Shown one piece after another: positions 1 to 7,307 of a DNA stretch of 14,268 bases (position 1 is the stretch's first letter; every line of letters begins with the position of its first letter). Under the pieces are notes generated by a model. It did not search any database and was not told the origin of the DNA. It was given only the letters and a program-made list of their open reading frames with translations. The stretch is from contig CAZVWQ010000031.1 in the NCBI GenBank assembly GCA_964631275.1, positions 1 to 14,268 of the forward strand. The letters run 5' to 3'. The position numbers were made by a program, and so were the translations under genes. The stretch comes from CAZVWQ01 sp964631275 (GTDB lineage: Bacteria > Patescibacteriota > JACMRA01).

Positions 1-79
1 TATGTAGGCATATACCTACTTTATTTCTTATTTCTTTTTATTTCGCAAGAGGTCTGATGTTGTCAGCTTATCGAGACCC

Positions 80-105
80 AAAATATAAAACCACCTTAAT
101 GGTGG
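80..105 (-). terminator. Rho-independent terminator of the secreted-protein gene
   Basis: On the minus strand a hairpin with 5-bp stem CCACC/GGTGG and a 5-nt loop (91-105) is followed by TTTTATATTTT. It lies about 35 nt past the stop codon of the gene at 140-1786, in the right orientation to end its transcript. Confidence 0.7.
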
Positions 106-139
106 CCTTGTAACTTTTTGAATAAATCTTGTCTCAGAA

Positions 140-1786
140 CTAGTTTCCTCTAACTATAACTTTATCTACATTGGTGCCATCAGTGAATTGTCCGTATCTA
201 AAATCAACTTTAATACTCATGTCAGTAATTGTGAAAGGGTTAGATGTAACTTCAAAATAACCTGATTCACAGCCACCCTGATTATTTAGGTCTTCAGAAT
301 AAAAATTAGTAACAGATAATATGTTAGATCCTTGATAAATTAAAGCTCGCCCAATAAATCCTGTTCCAGACCCAGTTGTTTTAACACAATAATTAGCTGT
401 GTAAGTTCCCAAATTAGAGTTGGTGTCAGGCAAAGTTGCATACTGTCCAAAAACCATCCAAGCACTACTGGTCTGATTTACAACCATAACCCCAGAGTCA
501 TCTATAATTGAACCTCTATATCCATAATCTTCAGCTTCATAATTTTTTTCAAAGCTACCAGAAGTAATTTCAGACACGGTAATCTTATCAAGATAAGTAG
601 TAAAGCTATCTGTATTTTGGACTCTATACTCCATTAAACCTGAATTGTCTGGTTTATAGAAATCAAGACTAAAATCAGCATATTCGCTAGTAGGCACTTC
701 TGCTAAAGGAACTCTTAACCTGCCCAGATTACCTAAACCTCCAAAGCCATTATGAGCTTCTAAAACTAAATATTTGCCACTCGTATCTCCTACTGGATCA
801 ACTTTTAGAGTAAAGTTTGCAGTATACCATTTTCCGCCTTCTTGATCTGAATTTCTAGGACCAAAATTTATATAACCTCTACCAGTTGATTTTCTTGTTG
901 CCTCATTAGAAGATCCAGCCTCTGAAATATTTTGATTACTCATAAGGCCGTTGTTCCAAAAAAACATTTTTTCTCCTTCGTATACTTTAACATTTTCACT
1001 ATCCTGTGGTGCAACTGTTTCTGCCAGACTTATCTGGTCTACATAAATGTCAGCTGTATTAAAGCTATACACTCTAAACTCACCAATATCTAAACTAGCA
1101 GTTTTGAAAAATTTAAAGGTGTAATCAGCATAGCTACCTATAGTTAGATCACTTGAGGAATAGTATTCAGAACCAATTGATGTGCCAGCAGTGGCAAAAT
1201 CAGGTTTGAAATTTCCATCTAACCTAAAAACATCGGATGTTGCAGGTGTAGTATCATTTTCTACCTTTATTCTAAAAGTAACTTCGTACCACTGATCGTC
1301 AGTTAAGTTTTGAACGTAAGGTCCATAAGCTAGGTAGCCACCAACACCAACAGCATCTGGGTCACCTGCAATACCTCTAACAACCTCCCCACAGTTAGCT
1401 CCATTAGAGCTATCGTCAACTATTGAGCCACTTCTATACCTCATATTAGCAGCACAAAAATCAAGTCCCTCGTTAGCTAGACCTGGTGTAGCCTGAATAT
1501 TTGATTGGTCAGGTAAAGTACCTCCATAAGTAAATGGGGAATCAAAGTTCAAACTCTTGTCTCCATTATCCCAAACATCATCTGCAGTTCCTAAAATTTC
1601 GTCAGGTCCAGGATATCTACTTAGAGATTTGCAAGGTTCGGTTGGATTAGCTCCAGTACAATTGATATTATCATCAGCGTTAGGCCATTGGGCGTAAGTA
1701 TTGATAGAACTTACAAAAAATATAGAAAAAATAGATAAAAGCACTAAAGCTTTTGATAAGGTTTTGATTGTTGATATATAGAACAT
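140..1786 (-). CDS. Secreted protein with three related beta-sandwich-like modules
   Basis: The 548-residue product starts with a signal peptide (hydrophobic core about residues 12-28, likely cleavage after TYA near residue 32), so it is exported. Residues 58-72 carry a GPDxxxGTADD-like motif seen in many bacterial surface proteins. The rest looks like three related modules at about 105-257, 266-407 and 414-548. Modules 1 and 2 share a GY[LI]xxGP segment, a WY[ET]xxF strand, a YADxx[FL]xF[FY]K strand and a closing YxD[QK]I[ST][LV][SA]E strand. Modules 1 and 3 share YR(S)GSI[VI]DDS (116-126 and 423-431), and module 3 closes with VDKVIV. The YEAED at 416-420 resembles the start of CBM6/35-type carbohydrate-binding domains. 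No catalytic motif was recognised. A role in binding glycans or surface partners is inferred. A terminator lies downstream at 80-105. The export signal is secure; the CBM relationship is tentative. Confidence 0.8.
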   Translation of the reverse strand: MFYISTIKTLSKALVLLSIFSIFFVSSINTYAQWPNADDNINCTGANPTEPCKSLSRYPGPDEILGTADDVWDNGDKSLNFDSPFTYGGTLPDQSNIQATPGLANEGLDFCAANMRYRSGSIVDDSSNGANCGEVVRGIAGDPDAVGVGGYLAYGPYVQNLTDDQWYEVTFRIKVENDTTPATSDVFRLDGNFKPDFATAGTSIGSEYYSSSDLTIGSYADYTFKFFKTASLDIGEFRVYSFNTADIYVDQISLAETVAPQDSENVKVYEGEKMFFWNNGLMSNQNISEAGSSNEATRKSTGRGYINFGPRNSDQEGGKWYTANFTLKVDPVGDTSGKYLVLEAHNGFGGLGNLGRLRVPLAEVPTSEYADFSLDFYKPDNSGLMEYRVQNTDSFTTYLDKITVSEITSGSFEKNYEAEDYGYRGSIIDDSGVMVVNQTSSAWMVFGQYATLPDTNSNLGTYTANYCVKTTGSGTGFIGRALIYQGSNILSVTNFYSEDLNNQGGCESGYFEVTSNPFTITDMSIKVDFRYGQFTDGTNVDKVIVRGN

Positions 1787-1897
1787 ATTAAAGATTAAGT
1801 AATTTATATTGTTATATTAATAAACAAGATTTGTAATTTATTTATTGGCTTTAGTCAAGCATAATTTATTTTAACTTAATTTTCTATTAATTGCAAG

Positions 1898-2320
1898 TTA
1901 TTCTTCAATTCCAATTCCCAGATTCTTGTTGTCTAGAAGGCTAGTGTCGTAATCCAATTCTACTTGTAACTGATCTAAATTGGTCTCCAATTCGTTAGCT
2001 AGATTCTGAACTTTAGTACTAGTATCCAACCCCTCAAAATCTTCAAAGCTTAGATTTGGGTCCTCTTCTGGAGCTATAGAAGATACAGATACAGATACAG
2101 AAGATTCACTAGAGGTGGCCGCACTATTATCAGAATCATTATCAGAATCATTATTTAACTGGTTAAAACCCACTCCAACAATAATAATTAAAGCAAAGAA
2201 AACCGTAATTGCAATGACTAGATTTTTAGAAGATAGATTTTTCCTTTTGGTTTCTTGAGATTTATTTTCAGAATTCTTATCTGAAACTTGGCTATCTACT
2301 TTTTTTTCTTTATCTGACAT
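1898..2320 (-). CDS. Small single-pass membrane protein with Ser/Asp-rich linker
   Basis: This 140-residue protein is not assigned to a family. It has a lysine-rich hydrophilic N-terminus (1-32), one transmembrane helix (about 33-52), a low-complexity Asn/Asp/Ser/Val stretch (56-84) and an acidic, probably helical C-terminus (about 95-140). The positive-inside rule puts the N-terminus in the cytoplasm and the acidic tail outside. The low-complexity part is encoded by short tandem repeats (2081-2098 and 2129-2152). The gene starts 13 nt after the stop of 2334-2924 on the same strand, so the two are probably cotranscribed and may act together at the envelope. No Shine-Dalgarno precedes the ATG. 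The gene call rests on its clean membrane architecture and operon spacing. Confidence 0.7.
   Translation of the reverse strand: MSDKEKKVDSQVSDKNSENKSQETKRKNLSSKNLVIAITVFFALIIIVGVGFNQLNNDSDNDSDNSAATSSESSVSVSVSSIAPEEDPNLSFEDFEGLDTSTKVQNLANELETNLDQLQVELDYDTSLLDNKNLGIGIEE
2081..2152. repeat. Short in-frame tandem repeats inside the small membrane-protein gene
   Basis: Three copies of AGATAC (2081-2098) encode the Val-Ser run, and two perfect 12-bp copies of ATCAGAATCATT (2129-2152) encode the repeated Asp-Ser-Asp-Asn block. Both unit lengths are multiples of three, so copy-number change would lengthen or shorten the extracytoplasmic linker without shifting the frame. Confidence 0.8.
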
Positions 2321-2333
2321 AATTTTAGTTAGT

Positions 2334-2924
2334 TTAGTTAGTTTGTAATTTGTCTATTTCAGGCTTGAGCTGGTCTCGGATAAAATTGTTAATTTCTACA
2401 ATTTTTTGGGCAGTAGCTTCTAGTTTATTTTGAGTTTCATTTTTTTGGTTTAGAAATTCTTGCCTAGGTCGGCTACAAGTTGCTTCTTGGGTAGTAATCA
2501 GAGATTCATAAAAATCTTCAGAAGTTAACCTGAAATCATTCACTAAAGTCTCAAAATCAACTATCAACGAATCAAAATCTTGCTCGCCACCTTCTTCTTG
2601 TAGTGTTGTATTTAGGTTTCTTAGTTTATTTAGGCTTCTCTCGTATCTAACGAAATATAGGCTATTATTACCTTCATAAAAGGCTCTGACGCCTTCTAGG
2701 TTATCAACTATTTGCTCGCAATTATCAATTGCTCCATCGTTAGTTCTTTCTCTAATCTTAATTTCTCTAAGGATTTCTGGTGGGATCTCAGTCTCATCTA
2801 GAGCTTGATCTGGATTGTTAGATCCATAATTCGTATTTTCTTGAGCTAGAGTAGATACTAGTGTAAAACTAAAGACAGCAACTAAACTCAAAGTAGATAT
2901 GGTTTTAGTAAGTAAGGGGAGCAT
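2334..2924 (-). CDS. Secreted helical protein with two cysteines
   Basis: The 196-residue product begins with a signal peptide (MLPLLTK, hydrophobic 9-26, likely cleavage near TLAQ at 25-28). The mature part is mostly charged and helical: about 50-110 and 115-145, then a coiled-coil-like C-terminus (about 152-195) with regular Leu/Ile spacing. It has two cysteines, C69 and C150, that could pair in the oxidising exterior. No enzyme motif is visible and no named family is claimed. It is the first gene of a probable two-gene operon with 1898-2320. A role as a periplasmic or surface helical scaffold is inferred from composition only. The ATG is the only start that gives a complete signal peptide. 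Confidence 0.7.
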   Translation of the reverse strand: MLPLLTKTISTLSLVAVFSFTLVSTLAQENTNYGSNNPDQALDETEIPPEILREIKIRERTNDGAIDNCEQIVDNLEGVRAFYEGNNSLYFVRYERSLNKLRNLNTTLQEEGGEQDFDSLIVDFETLVNDFRLTSEDFYESLITTQEATCSRPRQEFLNQKNETQNKLEATAQKIVEINNFIRDQLKPEIDKLQTN

Positions 2925-3013
2925 TTTAAAAAAAGTTAAAAGACTAATAATATTAATTGTGATTTTTTGTTAGTTTTTGGTCAAGTGTCTGTCCTCGTCC
3001 ACGGCATTTTGGA

Positions 3014-3038
3014 TGTAAAAAAATCAGCCTTGTTTACA
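3014..3038 (+). repeat. Hairpin repeat copy D
   Basis: Arms TGTAAA (3014-3019) and TTTACA (3033-3038) pair perfectly around a 13-nt loop that ends in TCAGCCTTG. It matches copies A, B and C in geometry and loop sequence. Unlike them it is followed by AAAATT, not six Ts, so it would not terminate transcription on this strand. Confidence 0.6.
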
Positions 3039-3217
3039 AAAATTGCTAGATGTCCAATTGCTTTTTAGCATTATTAAGTGATAATGGAAAAAAGTTTAAA
3101 GAAAGTCAAAAACTAGTTAAAGATACAGGTAAAAGTAAAGTTTGAAAACAGGCTCCACCGTGAAGCTGAATTGTGATTGTGGAAATATTTTACAACCGCC
3201 AAAGAACCCCATCAAGG

Positions 3218-3309
3218 AATCAAAAACCAAACCCCACATCAAAAATTCAACAATCTTTTTCCTCTTAATATTTATGTAAAAAATGTAAACAGGACTGAAA
3301 AATTTACAA
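3218..3309 (-). repeat. Intergenic repeat copy A, just downstream of glnA
   Basis: About 90 bp that align, by eye, at high identity with the reverse complement of 7093-7187. The 24 bp at 3270-3293 are identical in both. Read on the minus strand, the element begins about 13 nt after the glutamine synthetase stop codon. Its start contains the hairpin called as the glnA terminator at 3278-3308. Confidence 0.75.
3278..3308 (-). terminator. Probable glnA terminator (hairpin repeat copy A)
   Basis: On the minus strand, TGTAAA (3303-3308) pairs with TTTACA (3284-3289) across a 13-nt loop and is followed by six Ts (3278-3283). The hairpin begins 13 nt past the glnA stop. The stem is short and AT-rich, so strength is uncertain, but copies B and C keep the same architecture. 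Confidence 0.55.
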
Positions 3310-3321
3310 ATTAGATAAATT

Positions 3322-4770
3322 TTAAATATCGTAATATAGCTCGAATTCTTTGGGATGCGGAGTTAATCTAAGAGTATCTATTTCAGTTTGCTTCCAATCT
3401 ATCCAAGTATTAATAAAATCATCTGTAAAAACACCGCCAGAAGTTAGAAAATCTTTATCTTTTTTTAGGGCTTCTATAGCTTCAGTTAATGAACCTGGCA
3501 TTTGTGGAATTTTGGCCAATTCTTGAGGACTTAGTTCGTACAAGTCTTTATCTAAGCTTTTGCCTGGATCTAGTTTTTTTTGGATACCGTCGATTGCTGC
3601 ACACAGGATAGCTGAGAATGTCAAATAAGGATTAGAAGAAGCATCAGGAAATCTACACTCGATTCTTTTGGCCTTACCTGGTTTAGTCACTGGCACGCGG
3701 ATAGCTGCACTTCTGTTTCTTTGAGAATAAGCTAAAGATACTGGAGCTTCAAAACCTGGTACTAGGCGGTGATAAGAGTTTAGTGTAGGATTGCTAAAAG
3801 CGGCAATGGCTGGACCATGCTTGATAATCCCTGCAATCGCATTAAGAGCAGTTTCGGATAAATCTGCATATTGACTTCCCGCAAATAGATTTTCATCACC
3901 CTTCCAAATCGAAAAGTGGCAATGCATTCCGCTACCATTGTCGCCAGCTAGAGGTTTAGGCAAAAAAGTTAGATACTTACCCCAGGCAGCAGCTACATTT
4001 CTTAGGGTATATTTATATTTAAATACGTTATCGCCTTGAGTCAAAAGATCAGCAAAACGAATGTTAATTTCACCCTGACCTCCTGTGGCTACTTCGCTGT
4101 GACCTCTTTCTACTGTAATACCTACGCTTTCTAGAGTTTTCATCATGTCTAACCTAATATCGTGAGTTTTGTCAATTGGGGCAGTAGTAAAATAACCTCC
4201 TTTATGCAAAGCTTTGTAACCTTGATTAGGAGTATGGTTATGACTACCAATTTCTTCTACATCTTTACCAGAATTCCAGATACCACCAACAGCATCTACT
4301 TCATACATACTATGATTTGTTCCATTAGAATATTTAACTTTATCAAAAATAAAAAATTCAGCTTCAGGGCCAAAATAAGCTTTATCGCCAATTCCACTAT
4401 CTTTTAGATATTTGACAGCCTTGATTGCAATTTGCCTAGAATCTCTTTCGTAGGGTTCGTTAGTAAGTGGGTCAAAGACAGAACACATCAAGCAGATTAC
4501 CGCTTCCTCACTAAAAGGGTCAAGATAAGCTGTAGCTGGATCTGGAATTAGTTTCATATCTGATTCGTTAATATCTTTCCAGCCTCTGACTGACGATCCA
4601 TCAAAAGGAACACCGTCTTCGAAGGTTTCTGCAGATAACTCGTGTGTTGGAGAAATAAAATTTTGTAACTGACCAAAAGGATCGGTATACCTATAACTAA
4701 CAAAAGCTATTTCGTTTTCTTTGACGGCTTTTAGAACGTCAGCTGGAGTAGTGCAATTAAGTGCGGACAT
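3322..4770 (-). CDS. glnA: Glutamine synthetase, type I-beta
   Basis: This enzyme joins ammonia to glutamate using ATP to make glutamine in the cytosol; family members are dodecamers. At 482 residues it is near the usual 469 of GSI. Signatures in order: FDGSS (56-60, holding the Asp50 equivalent D57), metal ligands E136/E138 in GPEAEFF, E226 in EVATGGQ and E234, H283 in NGSGMHCH, R335 in NSYHRLVPG, E371 in RIECRFPD, and the C-terminal PHPKEFELYY. The adenylylation-type site is present as LDKDLYEL with Tyr411 (Tyr397 in E. coli), and the beta-type stretch between H283 and R335 is retained. This implies control by adenylylation, although no glnE or glnB is in the window. A TATAAT box 10 nt before the ATG suggests a very short leader. 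All key residues seen are intact. Confidence 0.97.
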   Translation of the reverse strand: MSALNCTTPADVLKAVKENEIAFVSYRYTDPFGQLQNFISPTHELSAETFEDGVPFDGSSVRGWKDINESDMKLIPDPATAYLDPFSEEAVICLMCSVFDPLTNEPYERDSRQIAIKAVKYLKDSGIGDKAYFGPEAEFFIFDKVKYSNGTNHSMYEVDAVGGIWNSGKDVEEIGSHNHTPNQGYKALHKGGYFTTAPIDKTHDIRLDMMKTLESVGITVERGHSEVATGGQGEINIRFADLLTQGDNVFKYKYTLRNVAAAWGKYLTFLPKPLAGDNGSGMHCHFSIWKGDENLFAGSQYADLSETALNAIAGIIKHGPAIAAFSNPTLNSYHRLVPGFEAPVSLAYSQRNRSAAIRVPVTKPGKAKRIECRFPDASSNPYLTFSAILCAAIDGIQKKLDPGKSLDKDLYELSPQELAKIPQMPGSLTEAIEALKKDKDFLTSGGVFTDDFINTWIDWKQTEIDTLRLTPHPKEFELYYDI

Positions 4771-4780
4771 AAAAATTTAA

Positions 4781-4786
4781 ATTATA
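4781..4786 (-). promoter_or_regulatory. Candidate -10 box of glnA
   Basis: A perfect TATAAT on the minus strand ends 10 nt before the glnA ATG. Initiation about 7 nt downstream would leave a leader of only a few bases. No convincing -35 box is seen at the usual distance, and TATAAT is likely by chance in such AT-rich DNA. Confidence 0.4.
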
Positions 4787-5456
4787 AGATTAATAAAATG
4801 ATTGGGAGCTGCTACTCAGTTTTTAATTTTAAGAAAACACTTAAAAGTTTTATTTTAAACTTGTTTGAGAATATATACCTTTTTGGCTAATCGTTAGGGT
4901 GATAGTAAACGGATTGGGTGTAAATTTTATACTTTCTCTTAATTATCAAATCACAATGTTCCGTCAAAATTATTTTTAAATCTATAACTATGCGGATTTT
5001 TTTAATAATTTCTTTTGAAATAAAGGTTTTTAAGGTTCTCTGAAATCTATTGGTTTTTAGGTGATTAGCGAAGTGACGAATAAAGGGGTTAGGTATAAAA
5101 ATTAGTTTATTTGTAATTAAATAACTAATCTACACACGACTCATATGATTTTAAACATCTTAAATTTTTTTAAAAAGCATTTTTATGCCTGATAACTTGT
5201 CAAAGTTAGTATAGAATTGCTATACTTATCCTCGTATTAATTTACACAAGCTTTTATGCAAACTTAATTTTTAAACAAGATACTTTTTGTTTATTAAAAA
5301 GATAATTGTTAAAATTGTAAGCACAACTGATATACTTTAATTTACACCAAATTCTTGTTTTTATTGCAAGTGAATAACAAAGAAGGTAATCATCTATCTA
5401 AAATTAGTGAAAAATTATTATACACTTATTTTAATATTTTTTTTCAAGAAACCGAC

Positions 5457-5484
5457 ATAAAAAAACCAGGTAGCAGCACCTGGG
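5457..5484 (-). terminator. Strong rho-independent terminator
   Basis: On the minus strand a 6-bp GC-rich stem CCAGGT/ACCTGG with a 6-nt loop (5466-5483) is followed by seven Ts (5459-5465). It lies about 240 nt past the stop of 5725-6201 and about 690 nt before glnA. It therefore ends either a long 3' UTR of that gene or an unannotated small transcript. Confidence 0.75.
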
Positions 5485-5724
5485 ATTAAAGTTACAATTT
5501 CTTTTTTATAATTAGTCAAGTTTAAGTTTAATTTATTTGTTATTTAAGACTTACTAAAAACTAAATTTTTGTTTTTTATTTGGATTTAAGCAACTTTAAA
5601 AGAAAGTATTTAAAAATTAAAAAAGTCATAATTTGAATTAATTTGAGTATAAAAACGCGGATTGGGTGTAAGTGAGGATTCAAGTAGCAAAATTGATTTG
5701 TCAAAAGTTTGACTAAAAATTCTT

Positions 5725-6201
5725 TTATTTTTTGATCTTTAAGATATTCTGTAGACGACTAGCAAAGCTAGAGACAAAATCAAAATAACTCAAAGTATCT
5801 AAAATCCAGATCAAATCAATCCAAAGCTTGGCTATGACCAAAAGAGTAACTACAATTCCAAACAAAATTCCAACTGAACTAAATCTAAAAGTACTAAAAA
5901 TTAAATAAAAAAACAAAACTACAAAATAAGTTCGCCAAATATACATAGCTATAGTCAAGGCTCTAACTCCTTGCTTTTCAGCAGCTAACTCTCCACCACC
6001 AAAAAAAATTCTGTTTTGGAAAAAATCAACTAACAGCGGAATTGTAAAAACGATCGTAAAACCTAAAGAAAAGAAGTTTAGGCTGTCTATTACAGTTTCT
6101 AAAACCTCAGTTTCCGTTAAACCTATAATTTCAAAATTATTCTGAGGTTCAGGATTAGTCTGCACTGCAGGGTTATTAAGATTTTGAGCTATAACTTGCA
6201 T
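5725..6201 (-). CDS. Membrane protein with three predicted helices, unknown function
   Basis: The 158-residue product is unassigned. It has a polar Asn/Gln-rich N-terminus (1-38), hydrophobic helices at about 42-60, 83-104 and 109-130, a short loop FFGGGELAAEKQGVRA (66-81) that may be cytoplasmic, and a basic C-terminus ending KIKK. Aromatic residues are enriched in helices 2 and 3 (MYIWRTYFVVLFFYL, WIDLIWILD). No transporter or enzyme motif is seen. It stands alone, divergent from rsmE across 158 bp, and its transcript may run to the terminator at 5457-5484. The ATG is chosen because it is the first in the frame. Coding status is supported by length and coherent membrane topology. Confidence 0.65.
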   Translation of the reverse strand: MQVIAQNLNNPAVQTNPEPQNNFEIIGLTETEVLETVIDSLNFFSLGFTIVFTIPLLVDFFQNRIFFGGGELAAEKQGVRALTIAMYIWRTYFVVLFFYLIFSTFRFSSVGILFGIVVTLLVIAKLWIDLIWILDTLSYFDFVSSFASRLQNILKIKK

Positions 6202-6359
6202 TAAGAAAAATTCTGACTTATTTTGATAATAAGAGTTTTTAATTGTAATTAAATATAAAAAATAAACTTTATAATTTGTTAAATGTCAAAATAACCTATT
6301 ACTTTTATGCTTAAACTTATTTCTTAACCTAAATAAAATTTTGATTTTTAATTTTTTTT
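6202..6359. promoter_or_regulatory. Divergent promoter region
   Basis: This AT-rich 158-bp spacer separates the membrane-protein gene (minus) from rsmE (plus) and must carry both promoters. Many TATAAT-like hexamers occur and none can be singled out. Neither start codon has a Shine-Dalgarno sequence; rsmE is preceded by a run of Ts directly before its ATG. Confidence 0.4.
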
Positions 6360-7091
6360 ATGTACCTATATTTACCCAATCCAGGACAACTAGGGCAAAA
6401 TCACCTGGACAAAAATTTAATTCAGCATTTTTTTAGCTTAAGAGTCAAAACTGGAGACGTAGTTAAAACTACTAATTTAGCTGGAGAAATTAACTTAATA
6501 AAAATTATCGAAATCAATAAAAAATCTAGAGTTATAAACTACGAACTAATAGAAAAAATAATAACTAAAAAACCTAAAAAAAAGAATATTCTAATCCAGG
6601 CTATAATTGATAAATTATACTTAGAAAAACTAGTAGAAATTTTACCTTTAGGAGGTATTGATAAGTTATTTTTATTTATTTCTGACTATTCACCAAAACA
6701 AAAAATAAATCTGGAAAGGCTCGACAAAATCCTAATCAGATCCTGTGAGCAATCAGAAACTACTTGGAAACCTGAGATTAAAATTATTACTAAATCAGAA
6801 ATCCAAAGTATTTTGCAAAAATTTGAACCTGGAGTTTTACATATTTATGAAATGCAGAATTATCTTCTAGGAATAGAAGACGATAAAAAATCAAAAAAAT
6901 TTAACCCTAAAAATAAACAGTTTAACCTTTTTCATGACTCAATTATTGTCGGTCCTGAAGGTGGTTGGTCAAATACAGAAATTCAAAATTTTCAAAATCT
7001 AGGTTTAGATTTTATTTTTTTAGGAAAAAAAGTTTTACCAGCCTGGATCGCTGGATTTAGTTATTTTAGCCAAAAACAAGATAAAACTTAA
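6360..7091 (+). CDS. rsmE: 16S rRNA (uracil-1498-N3)-methyltransferase RsmE
   Basis: RsmE methylates N3 of U1498 in helix 44 of 16S rRNA using S-adenosylmethionine and belongs to the SPOUT (trefoil-knot) family. The 243 residues match the family length. An N-terminal PUA-like domain (1-70) is followed by the SPOUT domain: a KLYLEKLVEILPLGGIDKL segment (84-102), the conserved S.EQS region as SCEQSETTWKPEI (128-140) and the SAM-binding knot IIVGPEGGWSNTE (195-207). The last knot motif, usually LGxRILRxETA, reads LGKKVLPAWIAG (221-232), a clear departure in the arginine and ETA positions. The lysine-rich 177-187 insert is also lineage-specific. Repeat copy B starts right after the stop. Family assignment is confident; whether the altered motif affects activity is unknown. 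Confidence 0.9.
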   Translation: MYLYLPNPGQLGQNHLDKNLIQHFFSLRVKTGDVVKTTNLAGEINLIKIIEINKKSRVINYELIEKIITKKPKKKNILIQAIIDKLYLEKLVEILPLGGIDKLFLFISDYSPKQKINLERLDKILIRSCEQSETTWKPEIKIITKSEIQSILQKFEPGVLHIYEMQNYLLGIEDDKKSKKFNPKNKQFNLFHDSIIVGPEGGWSNTEIQNFQNLGLDFIFLGKKVLPAWIAGFSYFSQKQDKT

Positions 7092-7092
7092 A

Positions 7093-7187
7093 TATAAATT
7101 TTTCAGCCCTGTTTACATTTTTTACATAAATTTAAGAGAAAAAAGATTTCTGAATTTTTGATATGGAGTGAGGTTTTTTGATTTTTT
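7093..7187 (+). repeat. Intergenic repeat copy B, just downstream of rsmE
   Basis: This segment aligns with the reverse complement of copy A (3218-3309), including 24 identical bases at 7108-7131 and the block TTTTTGATATGGAG (7155-7168), which recurs in copy C with one change. It begins 1 nt after the rsmE stop. Its hairpin is TATAAA (7093-7098), a 13-nt loop and TTTACA (7112-7117), then six Ts; one pair of the stem is lost (A·C). It may act as a weak rsmE terminator. Confidence 0.75.
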
Positions 7188-7277
7188 AACCCTACCCTAA
7201 AAACTTTAAAAATATTTATTTTTTTATCAAAAAAAGTTTACTCAAAGCTAAAAATGAAATTTGAAACATAGATAATC

Positions 7278-7307
7278 TTGACAAAGCAATCAGTTTTTGT
7301 TTATTAA
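7278..7307 (+). promoter_or_regulatory. Promoter of the ABC/ClbS-like/MarR unit
   Basis: A consensus -35 box TTGACA (7278-7283) is followed after 18 nt by TATTAA (7302-7307), a 4-of-6 match to TATAAT. Initiation would fall near 7314 and leave a leader of about 30 nt. The -10 box lies inside the first copy of the duplicated near-palindrome, so a bound repressor would block RNA polymerase. Confidence 0.6.

Larger units (their letters stand above)
2925..3321. other. Non-coding spacer with two hairpin repeats and a possible decayed ORF
   Basis: This 397-bp spacer holds hairpin copies D (3014-3038) and A (3278-3308) in inverted orientation. Between them, the plus strand from about 3165 to 3278 reads VKLNCDCGNILQPPKNP and onward without a stop, and a neighbouring frame reads CKKC. 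This hints at a broken zinc-ribbon protein such as a transposase remnant. It has no proper start and is frame-disrupted, so no gene is called. Confidence 0.4.
4771..5724. other. Long AT-rich intergenic region upstream of glnA
   Basis: These 954 bp contain no credible ORF. They hold the glnA -10 candidate, an operator-like hairpin AGTATAG/CTATACT with 5-nt loop (5208-5226), a strong minus-strand terminator (5457-5484), two copies of the 13-mer GGATTGGGTGTAA (4911-4923 and 5659-5671), and a palindrome GTCAAA-AG-TTTGAC (5700-5713). No known RNA family was recognised. Confidence 0.5.

Noticed and set aside
3166..3300. Possible zinc-ribbon gene (CDCG...CKKC)
   Set aside because: The two cysteine pairs lie in different frames, there is no start codon, and the right part belongs to a repeat whose other copies are not open in the same frame. 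It is kept only as a possible remnant.
4162..4407. 81-codon plus-strand open frame inside glnA
   Set aside because: It is antisense to conserved glutamine synthetase motifs, which fully explain the sequence.
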